NCBI RefSeq assembly: GCF_009932335.1
Contig: NZ_BLJF01000001.1
Coordinates: forward strand, 1,178,001-1,242,000
Direction of reading: 5' to 3'
DNA from: Pseudomonas asiatica
GTDB lineage: Bacteria; Pseudomonadota; Gammaproteobacteria; Pseudomonadales; Pseudomonadaceae
DNA: 64,000 bases
The notes beneath the pieces were generated by a model that was given only the letters and a program-made list of their open reading frames with translations, was not told the origin of the DNA and did not search any database. The position numbers and the translations under genes were made by a program. Each line of letters starts with the position of its first letter. Within the stretch, counting starts at the first letter, position 1. Below, in pieces: positions 47,802-54,917 of this stretch.

Positions 47802-47814
47802 CTCCAATGGATAT
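47776..47814. promoter_or_regulatory. left operators (OL1, OL2-like)
   Basis: ATATCCACGGGATAT at 47776-47790 is a perfect 6-3-6 palindrome inside the PL spacer and -10. AACTCCAATGGATAT at 47800-47814 is a weaker site over the -35. Centres are 24 bp apart. The same motif is found at the right operator region. Confidence 0.72.
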
Positions 47815-47832
47815 AAAAATTTCTGCAGGCAT

Positions 47833-47857
47833 GAAAAAGCCCGCTCAATGGCGGGCT
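47833..47857 (-). terminator. terminator of the repressor-kinase operon
   Basis: AGCCCGC/GCGGGCT stem with six-base loop followed on the minus strand by TTTTT. It separates the immunity operon from PL. Confidence 0.85.
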
Positions 47858-47878
47858 GGATTTCGGCTTTCAGGATGG

Positions 47879-48760
47879 CTAAGCGGCTGAATTTTCTAGC
47901 TCTTGCAGGCGCAGGGCTCCTTCTCTTGGGCTGCTCACTCGGATCAATTTGTAGCCTAGGTCATCAACCATGTCTTGAAGAAGCAAAATCTTGTCACTGA
48001 AAGACTTTCTGCTTGCAGGCTTGAGGTTCGCGACCTGCAAGTCGGATGGAGTCACGATGAGAAGAGAAGCGCTCTGGTCGTGCCCGATAAGTGAGTCGTG
48101 CCTTTTGATCTGGTCAAGTCGAGCAACCCGGGCGCTAGCAATATCGAAAAGATTGCTCTGACGAGCGCCAGGCAGCATGCCGCAAATGTTAACGGCTTGG
48201 GTGGAAGAGAAGTAATCGCACTGGAGATTTATGGTTGATCCCTTGATGGACACGGGAACGGGCCTTCCGAAATTTTTCGCTAGGGCAGGGTTAACCCTTT
48301 CCATGGCGCCTCGCATGCGTTGCCAGTAGCTGGTCCTGTCGTATCCATTTGCTGAAGCATCATCAGCATGAAGGTCGCACAAGCTTGATGTCAGGCTTAT
48401 GCCTTGGAGGATCACATCATCCAGATCCTCGCCCAGGCCTTCTCTGCGCTTGCTTATGGAAACGCCATGAATGCCGCTGGAGAACGATCCGGCGAATCCA
48501 GTTCTGGCGAACTCGAGCGCTCTCTGAAGGGCAAGCTCCATCATGGATCGCATGCCTTGGGCGGAATCACCATATAGACACTCCATGGCGGCATCCGATA
48601 TTGCCAGCTGAGCGCCATGCTCGCTGCCATTCGTAGCCACCACCCCTATCGTCAAGCGTTCGCCAGATTGGACGATAGGCTCCATGTACACGGCCGCCCA
48701 GTCGGCGTGGTACGAAGGGAGCTCTGGAAACCCAGTGAAATCAGTATCTAAGTCAATCAT
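47879..48760 (-). CDS. partner protein of the HipA-like kinase, possibly DUF3037-related
   Basis: 293 residues, third gene of the repressor operon, overlapping the kinase gene by four bases. No catalytic motif is recognised. The N-terminal segment WAAVYMEPIVQSGERLTIGVVAT recalls the start of DUF3037 proteins, which I know to be often encoded next to HipA-like kinases, but this is a weak similarity by eye. Predicted soluble, mixed fold, with a C-terminal SSPREGALRLQELENSAA tail. Likely expressed in the lysogen with the repressor. Could be the kinase's regulator, antitoxin or substrate. Confidence 0.65.
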   Translation of the reverse strand: MIDLDTDFTGFPELPSYHADWAAVYMEPIVQSGERLTIGVVATNGSEHGAQLAISDAAMECLYGDSAQGMRSMMELALQRALEFARTGFAGSFSSGIHGVSISKRREGLGEDLDDVILQGISLTSSLCDLHADDASANGYDRTSYWQRMRGAMERVNPALAKNFGRPVPVSIKGSTINLQCDYFSSTQAVNICGMLPGARQSNLFDIASARVARLDQIKRHDSLIGHDQSASLLIVTPSDLQVANLKPASRKSFSDKILLLQDMVDDLGYKLIRVSSPREGALRLQELENSAA

Positions 48761-49551
48761 CGGGCTAGTCCAAGTGTGCCTTGCCTTAGGCTCATGCCGC
48801 CGCTAATAAGGTTGGGTATATGATGTACCCGCTCCTGCAAAAACGCCACAACCTCCCTGACGTGCTCTGCCGACACTTGGCATGGGCCAGGCAAAGCCTT
48901 GGCTGCGTGCGCGTGGAAATCGCAGTCATTCAGAGGTACAGCTTCAGCATTTATCATCTGGGCGCTTCGGCGTTTCTCGAACTCGCTCACATCCTGGATT
49001 AGGCGCTCCAGTAGATGATTGCAGATAGCCCTGTGCGGAGCTCTCAGGGACTCCCCGAGCGCTTCCTCGTGATCGATCAACCATAGCTTGCCATCAGCTC
49101 CGAGCAAGACGTTTCTCAGGTTTCGATCAGCATTTGCTATTAGCTCGTCAAAAACCACGGAAACCCGCTTGCTCGACCAGGTGTTCAGCACATGACTGAC
49201 TTCATCAGGCCTTACGATTCTCGCGACCGGCTTAGCTGCAGTGTCGACACTAGCAAGGCAGATGACCTTGGGCGTATTCACTCCAACTTGAGAGCCTCGT
49301 GCGACAACAACTGATGTATAGGGGATAGGAAGTCCAAGATACTGGCCTACCAGGGCGCTTAGGACCTCAGCATACATTTGCTTCGGCGGCAGAAGCTTCA
49401 CGTATGCGTGGTACTGGTGCCCACCAGGGAAGCGCACAAGCCCATAGAAAAGTGGGTGTTGTCCCTTTAATTCCTTGTCTTCAATGGCATCGCCATTAAC
49501 GTAAATTCCAAGCGCTGGCTCAGTTGGAGCCTTTCTTTTTAGATGGTTCAT
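48757..49551 (-). CDS. HipA-like Ser/Thr kinase
   Basis: 264 residues. Kinase features in order: a candidate nucleotide-binding Lys in HAYVKLLP (K52), a Glu-containing helix EVLSALVGQYLGLPIP, the catalytic loop VVFDELIANADRNLRNVLL (D142, N147) and a metal-binding Asp in LWLIDHEEAL (D160). Lengths and motifs fit the shorter HipA-like kinase family and not full-length HipA (about 440 residues). It overlaps the repressor gene by 32 bases. HipA toxins inactivate translation factors by phosphorylation; the target here is unknown. Confidence 0.8.
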   Translation of the reverse strand: MNHLKRKAPTEPALGIYVNGDAIEDKELKGQHPLFYGLVRFPGGHQYHAYVKLLPPKQMYAEVLSALVGQYLGLPIPYTSVVVARGSQVGVNTPKVICLASVDTAAKPVARIVRPDEVSHVLNTWSSKRVSVVFDELIANADRNLRNVLLGADGKLWLIDHEEALGESLRAPHRAICNHLLERLIQDVSEFEKRRSAQMINAEAVPLNDCDFHAHAAKALPGPCQVSAEHVREVVAFLQERVHHIPNLISGGMSLRQGTLGLAR

Positions 49552-50185
49552 GGGTACGTGCGCTGTCCATAGGCCGCGATTTATTCATGCCGTGCTCAAG
49601 CATCTTGAGCATGTCATCCACATTTCCTCCGGCCTCGGAGGTTGAGAGGAGGGACTCGGCTAGAGCATCCAGATTCTCTGGGATGGTCGCGAAGCGAGTT
49701 CCTAATGCCTCATTTTTCTTGATGAGATGAACTGCTAATCGGCGAAGCTCTTCCGAGTCATCGGCGGTAAGCATTCCTCTAGCCATCGCAGCAGAGATCA
49801 GCTTTGCAACGTATGGCGTTGCGAAAGTGGTGCCAGTCAAGTCTGCGCCTTGTAGCGTTTCAGGAGCGCCCTGCAATCCATTAGGTAGCACGGCCGCAGC
49901 CAGCGACTTTATCTCCGCATCAAGCCTGGAGCTGTAGGAGCTAACCGGGATTCCTGTCAGAGAGAACACCTTCGCAGCCAGCTCCTTGCTTAACGGCCTT
50001 TTACCGTTCAGGTGTCCGTTCAGATTTCCCTGAGTCATTCCGAGCTCAGCAGCGAGCTTGTCTTGAGTGAGCCTCATATCTCTCGGCAAAGAGGCGTTAT
50101 GAGCCCTGAGCGCTTCCTTAAGGGCGGCGCACTCGGCTTTTTCCCAGTCTTCCAGCTCTCGCCGGTCAGTGTTCGATCTCGTCAT
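49520..50185 (-). CDS. prophage repressor (CI-like), XRE family, without LexA-like peptidase
   Basis: 221 residues. The N-terminal HTH (about 38-65) reads RLTQDKLAAELGMTQGNLNGHLNG. The C-terminal half is helical (PYVAKLISAAMARGMLTADD, SEELRRLAVHLIKKNEALG) with no Ala-Gly cleavage site and no Ser-Lys dyad of the S24 family. It sits divergent from cro between operator sites, as CI does. Start at ATG 50185, AGGA eight bases upstream. The absent peptidase domain argues against RecA-stimulated self-cleavage. It may also act as a HipB-like partner for the kinase. Confidence 0.85.
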   Translation of the reverse strand: MTRSNTDRRELEDWEKAECAALKEALRAHNASLPRDMRLTQDKLAAELGMTQGNLNGHLNGKRPLSKELAAKVFSLTGIPVSSYSSRLDAEIKSLAAAVLPNGLQGAPETLQGADLTGTTFATPYVAKLISAAMARGMLTADDSEELRRLAVHLIKKNEALGTRFATIPENLDALAESLLSTSEAGGNVDDMLKMLEHGMNKSRPMDSARTHEPSKKKGSN

Positions 50186-50196
50186 TCCGCAATCCT

Positions 50197-50256
50197 ATTG
50201 CCATTGGAAATACTTTGCTATTTCCAATGGGCTTGATAAAAATATCCCTTGGATAT
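50197..50256. promoter_or_regulatory. right operators (OR1-OR3-like)
   Basis: Three 15-base sites: ATTGCCATTGGAAAT (50197-50211), ATTTCCAATGGGCTT (50220-50234) and the perfect 6-3-6 palindrome ATATCCCTTGGATAT (50242-50256). Centres are 23 and 22 bp apart. The first two also form an 11-bp inverted repeat (50201-50211 with 50220-50230). Spacing and number match lambda OR. Confidence 0.78.
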
Positions 50257-50259
50257 AAT
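50232..50259 (+). promoter_or_regulatory. PR promoter
   Basis: Consensus TATAAT at 50254-50259 with CTTGAT/TTGATA at 50232-50238 as -35 (15-16 base spacing). Both boxes are covered by operators. It drives cro and the right arm. Confidence 0.72.
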
Positions 50260-50290
50260 CTTGAGCCGAACACAACCTGAGGGCGATGAC

Positions 50291-50494
50291 ATGCGCCGCA
50301 TACCTCTCAGCCAATTCGCAGACGAGCAGGGGCAGACCCGAGCTGCATGCCTGCTTGGCATGACTCAGGGAGCCCTGAACAAAGCTCTTCGAGTTGGCAG
50401 ATCGATTTTCGTGAATGAGGGCCCTGATGGCGCCTTCACCGCAGAAGAGTTGCGTCCATTTCCGGTCCAGTCCGCGAAAAGAAACGCCGCATAA
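50291..50494 (+). CDS. cro: Cro-like repressor
   Basis: 67 residues from ATG 50291 (GAGGG upstream). PLSQFADEQGQTRAACLLGMTQGALNKALRVGRSIFV follows the Cro family pattern (GQ-x2-AA-LG--Q--L-KAL--GR-I-V). First gene of the right operon, overlapping nothing, divergent from the repressor. It would shut off repressor synthesis during lytic growth. Confidence 0.85.
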   Translation: MRRIPLSQFADEQGQTRAACLLGMTQGALNKALRVGRSIFVNEGPDGAFTAEELRPFPVQSAKRNAA

Positions 50495-50524
50495 CCAACT
50501 TCAACCGCAAGGAGCAGTACCCGT

Positions 50525-50719
50525 ATGGCCTATCACGACCAAAGTCACCTGAAAGACCGGGAGATTAAGTCGCGCTACGACCAAGAGACCTATGAAGCGC
50601 TCAAGGCCGTAGCTCGGCTGCACAAGCTTCAGCTGGCTGTCTTCGTGCGTATGTGCGTAGAGGAAAAACTGGAAAGCATCATCGAGAGCGATGTTACCGA
50701 CAAAAGCCAGACGGCCTGA
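50525..50719 (+). CDS. ribbon-helix-helix-like regulator
   Basis: 64 residues: IKSRYDQETYEALKAVARLHKLQLAVFVRMCVEEKL fits the Arc/Mnt-type strand-helix-helix pattern. AAGGAG precedes the ATG. Occupies the place of lambda cII, but without similarity to CII; it may regulate early or establishment promoters. Confidence 0.68.
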   Translation: MAYHDQSHLKDREIKSRYDQETYEALKAVARLHKLQLAVFVRMCVEEKLESIIESDVTDKSQTA

Positions 50720-50739
50720 AGGCCCGGAAGGAGGCCTAC

Positions 50740-50976
50740 GTGCCCGAAACCACGATCTGCCACGGGATCGATGGGCGCCTCTACGAAAAGCTTGTGCGAC
50801 TGGCGAAACAGGCAGGCATGTCGCCTGAGCAGTACGCCGCAAAGCTGGGAACAGAGCGCTTCTTCGAAAAGACCAGGCCGCGAGGAGCAGGAAAAATCCG
50901 AAACCTCCCGGTGCCACAAAGGAATCAGGACTCAATAGGGCCTGAAAAAGGAGGGACTGATGAAGGCCCTGATTAG
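50740..50976 (+). CDS. small putative DNA-binding phage protein
   Basis: 78 residues from GTG 50740, five bases after GGAAGGAGG. An N-terminal helical part (DGRLYEKLVRLAKQAGMSPEQYAAKLGTERFFE) resembles a ribbon-helix-helix domain, followed by a basic, unstructured tail. Second small regulator-like gene after cro. Confidence 0.62.
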   Translation: MPETTICHGIDGRLYEKLVRLAKQAGMSPEQYAAKLGTERFFEKTRPRGAGKIRNLPVPQRNQDSIGPEKGGTDEGPD

Positions 50977-50995
50977 CGAATCCGCAGAATCGCGG

Positions 50996-51032
50996 ACACA
51001 AAAAAGCCGCCTGGCGGGGCGGCTTCTTCTAA
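50996..51032 (+). terminator. terminator after the cro-proximal genes (tR1-like)
   Basis: AGCCGCC-TGGC-GGGGCGGCTT hairpin followed by CTTCT, preceded by an A run. In position it corresponds to lambda tR1, which early antitermination would have to overcome. Confidence 0.65.
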
Positions 51033-51063
51033 GTACAGCGGTAACTCATCTGTGAGGTCAATC

Positions 51064-51699
51064 ATGACTGAATCGAAACTCTCAGGCAAGGGGCTTATCA
51101 GTCCCGCGCCACAAAATTCTAGCTGCGAATCTGTGGCGCGGAAAGACATCGAGCAACTCCTTACCGCTGACCAAGCTAGGGAGTTGTTTAAGATCCAGGA
51201 CGGAAAGCTTGTAAATCTGGTCAGGCGTGGCAGCAGGGCCATGCCCGGCATGTTTGCAGGATCTCCAAACAGCGACGGCTACCTTCGCGTGAAGATCAAC
51301 AACGTTGCTTTTCGGGTGCATCGCGTTATCTGGCTGATCACCTACGGCGAATGGCCAGAAGGTCAGATCGACCACATTAACGGCGTTCGTGATGATAACC
51401 GCATTGAAAATCTGCGCGCCGTAAGCGTCGTAGGTAATCAGCAGAACCAGCACATGCGTGTTGACAACACTTCGGGCACGACCGGCGTGCGCCTGGAAAG
51501 TGGTGCCTGGACCGCAAAGATTCGAGTGCGCGGAAAGCGGCTGCACCTGGGGCGATTCAAATCTCTAGAGGAAGCCGCTGCCGCCCGTAAATCCGCTGAG
51601 CTTCTTTACGGATTCCACCCGAACCACGGGAGGACAGATTCTGAGCGTCGTAACGGCGCCAAATCGTTCGGCACCCATAGCATCATGAGGTCCGCATAA
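51064..51699 (+). CDS. HNH endonuclease with AP2 domain
   Basis: 211 residues from ATG 51064 (GAGG upstream). The HNH part has VHRVIWLITYGEWPEGQIDHINGVRDDNRIENLR (H..D-H-N...N pattern, about 80-115). Then NTSGTTGVRLESGAWTAKIRVRGKRLHLGRF is the AP2 DNA-binding domain. Typical free-standing homing-type endonuclease of phages. The gene overlaps the start of the replication gene by one base. Confidence 0.9.
   Translation: MTESKLSGKGLISPAPQNSSCESVARKDIEQLLTADQARELFKIQDGKLVNLVRRGSRAMPGMFAGSPNSDGYLRVKINNVAFRVHRVIWLITYGEWPEGQIDHINGVRDDNRIENLRAVSVVGNQQNQHMRVDNTSGTTGVRLESGAWTAKIRVRGKRLHLGRFKSLEEAAAARKSAELLYGFHPNHGRTDSERRNGAKSFGTHSIMRSA
51104..51141. repeat. CGCGCCAC palindrome, copy 1
   Basis: CCGCGCCACA (51104-51113) and TGTGGCGCGG (51132-51141), perfect ten-bp arms within the first codons of the HNH/AP2 endonuclease gene. 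Shares CGCGCCACAAAAT with the copy at 58014. Confidence 0.5.
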
Positions 51700-52508
51700 T
51701 GGCCCGCGCCCGCAACATTAAGCCAGCCCTGTTCAAGAACGAAGTCCTCGGCGTGGCTGACCCCATGCTGACTCTGCTTTTTGAGGGTCTTTGGCTGCTC
51801 GCTGATAAGGCTGGGCGACTGGAAGATCGCCCTCTGCGCATTAAGGGTGAGCTTTTCCCCTATCGCGATGGTGTGGATATCGAAGGTCTTCTGTCTTGGC
51901 TTGCTAGGGAAGACTTCATCGTTCGATACACCGTGAGCGGTAAGCGCTATATCCAGGTGCAGAACTTCGACAAACATCAGAACCCGCATCGTAATGAGCC
52001 GGAGTCGATTATCCCTTCTGCGTCAGAGGGTTGTATCAGTACCGATTTTGGCGGGACTGCTTCTGCCAATCTCGGTAGCGCTCGGGCTGATTCTCTGATT
52101 CCTGATTCCGGATCCCTGACTGCTGATACCCGAAACACGTCAACGCCTACGGCATTGCCGACTCCGGCGAGTGACGACCTTTTCCCGAAGTTCTGGAAGC
52201 TGTACCCGAACAAGAAGGGCAAGGCGGCTGCGGAGAAGGCGTGGAAGAAACTCAAGGTCACTGACGACCTGTTCACCCTGATCGCCCAGGGCCTGGCCAA
52301 GCAGTGTGCCTCCCCCGGCTGGATCAAGGACAAAGGCCAATTCATCCCGCACCCGGCTACCTGGCTCAACGGCAAGCGCTGGGAAGACGAGGTCGAGGTT
52401 CCTGCTGACAACGTCCACCACCTGCCAACCAGTCGGCACCATGGCTTTGCTGAGCGCGACTACACCGCAGGCTTGAAACGTCGGGAGGACGGCAGCTATG
52501 CGCTCTGA
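51699..52508 (+). CDS. O-like replication initiation protein
   Basis: 269 residues. The N-terminal winged-helix part (ARARNIKPALFKNEVLGVAD, LLFEGLWLLADKAGRLEDRP) matches phage replication proteins. A Ser/Thr-rich linker (about 105-160) follows, then a C-terminal domain with FPKFWKLYPNKKGKAAAEKAWKKLK and PHPATWLNGKRWEDE. It probably binds the origin and recruits the helicase loader encoded next. The linker DNA holds iteron-like repeats. Confidence 0.85.
   Translation: MARARNIKPALFKNEVLGVADPMLTLLFEGLWLLADKAGRLEDRPLRIKGELFPYRDGVDIEGLLSWLAREDFIVRYTVSGKRYIQVQNFDKHQNPHRNEPESIIPSASEGCISTDFGGTASANLGSARADSLIPDSGSLTADTRNTSTPTALPTPASDDLFPKFWKLYPNKKGKAAAEKAWKKLKVTDDLFTLIAQGLAKQCASPGWIKDKGQFIPHPATWLNGKRWEDEVEVPADNVHHLPTSRHHGFAERDYTAGLKRREDGSYAL
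52087..52108 (+). other. iteron-like repeats in the O-like gene, possible origin
   Basis: CTGATTC occurs three times (52087-52093, 52095-52101, 52102-52108), with looser copies just after. Lambda-type origins sit in the equivalent linker region of gene O. Confidence 0.4.
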
Positions 52509-53304
52509 AAAAGTAGTCCAGATCGATCAAGGCGCGGTCGTTGCCCGCATTCAGCCAGCCGAGTGCGAGAAGCACGGCCCCTTCGAGCAGAAGGTCACCA
52601 TGTTGCTGGGCAAGGCACTGCGAAGCCACTGCCCTGAATGCGCTCGTATCGCCAAGGAGGAGCGAGAGGCTCGCGCCGAGGCCGAACAGGCCCTGAACGT
52701 GCGCCTGGCGATCTCCCGAAAGCTGGGCGACTCGCTGATCCCGAAACGCTTCGCTGATCGCTCGCTGGCGAACTACAAAGCCGAGCACAAGGGCCAAGCC
52801 GAGGCGCTGCGCTTCTGCAGGCACTACGTGAAGACCTTCGACCAGATCGCCGAGAACGGGCGCTGCATGGTGCTCCTGGGCAAGCCAGGCACCGGCAAGA
52901 CCCACCTGGGCGCCGGCATGGCTAACGACCTGATGCGCAGCACCTCGCACTCGGCGGTGTACCGCACTGTCGGCTCGATCCTGCAGGCCATCCGTGCCAC
53001 CTACGACCGCTCCAGTGAGGCGACCGAGGCCAGCATCCTGGCCAGCCTGATCGAGCCATCCCTGCTGGTGCTGGACGAGGTAGGCGTTAGCAAGGAGCAG
53101 CCCAGCGACTTCGAGCTGACCACTCTGTTCGCGATCATCAACGGTCGCTACGAGCAGGTGAAGCCAACCGTGGTGATCTCCAACCTGAGTCCCGAGCATC
53201 TGCCGGTGGCCATGGGCGAGCGCTGCGTTGACCGCCTGCGCGAGGGCGGAATGATCGTTGTCCCGTTCGAGTGGGAATCGCACCGCGGCAAGGAGGGCGT
53301 CTGA
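52498..53304 (+). CDS. DnaC-like helicase loader ATPase
   Basis: 268 residues. An N-terminal zinc-binding pattern CEKHG...CPEC (C23, H26, C45, C48) is followed by Walker A GKPGTGKT (128-135), Walker B LLVLDEVGVSK and sensor residues in VVISNLSPEHL, then RLREGG. Loads the host DnaB helicase for phage replication together with the O-like protein. Overlaps the O-like gene by 11 bases. Confidence 0.92.
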   Translation: MRSEKVVQIDQGAVVARIQPAECEKHGPFEQKVTMLLGKALRSHCPECARIAKEEREARAEAEQALNVRLAISRKLGDSLIPKRFADRSLANYKAEHKGQAEALRFCRHYVKTFDQIAENGRCMVLLGKPGTGKTHLGAGMANDLMRSTSHSAVYRTVGSILQAIRATYDRSSEATEASILASLIEPSLLVLDEVGVSKEQPSDFELTTLFAIINGRYEQVKPTVVISNLSPEHLPVAMGERCVDRLREGGMIVVPFEWESHRGKEGV

Positions 53305-53675
53305 TGATCGTTATCGCATGCGGTGGCCGAGACTTCGCTGATGGTGCGTTCGTTGTAAGTGCGCTGGACGCTTTGCACCGTAAAACCCCGATCAGCGTGC
53401 TGCTCAACGGAGGAGCCCCTGGAGCCGATCGCCACGCCTTGGTGTGGGCAGCCTCTGCAGGGGTTGATCACATCACCTACCACGCCAACTGGAAGAAGCA
53501 CGGCAGGGCGGCTGGCCCGAGGAGAAATGCCGAGATGCTTAAAGCGGCGATCAGTATCGGCGCACAACTTGGCGAAACGGTAGGGGTTGTTGCCTTTGCC
53601 GGCGGCGCCGGAACTGCGGACATGAAGCGCCAGAGCCAGAAAGCCAACGTGAAAGTTTGGGAGCCAGTCCAATGA
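53304..53675 (+). CDS. SLOG-family protein, DUF2493/YspA-like
   Basis: 123 residues from ATG 53304 (TGATG junction). VIACGGRDFADGAFVVSALD, NGGAPGADRHALVWA, a GPRRNAEML segment and VVAFAGGAGTADM follow the DUF2493 Rossmann-like pattern, thought to bind nucleotide-derived ligands. Found in many phages; function not settled. Confidence 0.82.
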   Translation: MIVIACGGRDFADGAFVVSALDALHRKTPISVLLNGGAPGADRHALVWAASAGVDHITYHANWKKHGRAAGPRRNAEMLKAAISIGAQLGETVGVVAFAGGAGTADMKRQSQKANVKVWEPVQ

Positions 53676-53863
53676 CCCCCGCACAAGAAATCACAGTCGC
53701 CCAGCTCAAGAGCCAGGGCTTCGCGCAGGTCGTGGAAGGCCGGGAAATCGTCCGCATGACCAAGGGCGCCGACCGCCGTGTCGTGATGGGCGATGGGAGC
53801 CAGAAGCGCGGGCATCACGTTGAATTCAAGCGCGCCGGGCAGCCGGCCGGGGAGGGGGTGTGA
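53672..53863 (+). CDS. small phage hypothetical protein
   Basis: 63 residues from ATG 53672 (ATGA overlap). TVAQLKSQGFAQVVEGREIV and basic KGADRRVVMGDGSQKRGHHVE. No domain. Confidence 0.65.
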   Translation: MTPAQEITVAQLKSQGFAQVVEGREIVRMTKGADRRVVMGDGSQKRGHHVEFKRAGQPAGEGV

Positions 53864-54072
53864 GCAAAGTTTATCTGGTCTGGAACAAAGGGCGGACCGA
53901 GTGCGTTGGCTTCACCGACAAGGACGATGCCTATCAGGCCGCTGGCAAGAATCGGCTTGGGAACCCTTGCGCAAGCCTGGCTGAGCAATGGCGCGAGCTC
54001 TACGCGGACGATGATCCGCGAATGAAATTCGAGGTTCAGGAAATCGAATTGGGCGCCGAGGAGAAGCACTGA
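53860..54072 (+). CDS. small phage hypothetical protein
   Basis: 70 residues from GTG 53860 (four-base overlap). KVYLVWNKGRTECVGFTDKDDAYQAAG is a pattern seen in phage nin-region proteins. Function unknown. Confidence 0.65.
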   Translation: MSKVYLVWNKGRTECVGFTDKDDAYQAAGKNRLGNPCASLAEQWRELYADDDPRMKFEVQEIELGAEEKH

Positions 54073-54368
54073 TGGACACCAACAAGATGCGCGACATAAG
54101 CCGCGAGCAATTCGAGAGCTTCGCCCGCGATGTTCTGGACTGGGCAGACGATGAGTTTCGTCTTGCATCGGATGGGAAGTCTTACTACTGGGGTGCAACT
54201 GGTGAGGCCTGGGTGTTCTGGCAGGCCTCCCGCGCCGCCGTAGTGGTGGAACTGCCGCCAAAGTGGAACGACGCAACCCATTCCAACAAGCAGGCCTGGG
54301 ACTGCGGGATTGACGACGCTCGCATGGCCATCGAGGCCCAGGGCCTGAACGTCGAGGTGAAGCCATGA
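54072..54368 (+). CDS. phage hypothetical protein
   Basis: 98 residues. SYYWGATGEAWVFWQASRAAVVVELP is a segment shared by many phage early proteins of unknown function. One-base stop/start overlap with its neighbour upstream. Confidence 0.7.
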   Translation: MDTNKMRDISREQFESFARDVLDWADDEFRLASDGKSYYWGATGEAWVFWQASRAAVVVELPPKWNDATHSNKQAWDCGIDDARMAIEAQGLNVEVKP

Positions 54369-54754
54369 CCATCGACAAGGAAGAGATCAAAGCGCTCGCC
54401 CTAGCCTGCGCCCCATCCAAGTGCGCAGACGAGGCTGAGGAGGATCGCCGCCTCGCTGAGTTCCATAGCGAGCTGACGCCTGAAGCAATCCTGGCCCTGC
54501 TCGCGGAGATCGACCAGTTAGGCGCCGAGCGCGAACTTTTTCTGCTCGCCGGAAAATCGCTTAAAGACGATGTGGTGAGACTCAAGGCCGAGAACGAGGC
54601 GTTGCGTTCGGCGCTGCTGGAAGCATCCGAGGAAGTAGCTACCTGGGGCGCCTATGCAAGTGAGTACTTCCAAGAGAAACACGACCTTGCCGGGTGCGTG
54701 GCGAAAATTCACGCGGCGGCCATGGCCAAGGAGGCGAGCCATGACCATGAATAA
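54365..54754 (+). CDS. Ea22-like coiled-coil phage protein
   Basis: 129 residues. Acidic N terminus and central coil DVVRLKAENEALRSALLEASEEVATW. Four-base overlap at the start. Unknown function. Confidence 0.68.
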   Translation: MTIDKEEIKALALACAPSKCADEAEEDRRLAEFHSELTPEAILALLAEIDQLGAERELFLLAGKSLKDDVVRLKAENEALRSALLEASEEVATWGAYASEYFQEKHDLAGCVAKIHAAAMAKEASHDHE

Positions 54755-54917
54755 TTTCGCTCAACTCGTTGGCTACGCGGTCATGGGAGCCGGAGGCGCG
54801 ATGTTGTCCATGTACGCGCTTTACCTGGCCTGGGCGATGTTTTGCGGAACTGCCAGCGGCTTCATCAGGGCGGCCCGAGCGATCAAGGCCGCAGGCAAGG
54901 GGGTGAAGCGTGGCTGA
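54741..54917 (+). CDS. small single-span membrane protein
   Basis: 58 residues from ATG 54741 (GGAGGCG upstream). Hydrophobic segment about 8-36 (GYAVMGAGGAMLSMYALYLAW), followed by a basic tail. Overlaps both neighbours. Confidence 0.62.
   Translation: MTMNNFAQLVGYAVMGAGGAMLSMYALYLAWAMFCGTASGFIRAARAIKAAGKGVKRG

Noticed and set aside
47626..47832. Upstream extension of the first PL-operon gene to an ATG at 47832
   Set aside because: It would start upstream of the PL promoter and inside the operator region; codon use is poor.
51052..51063. GTG start four codons before the HNH/AP2 endonuclease ATG
   Set aside because: The GTG is within the GAGG ribosome-binding site of the ATG at 51064.
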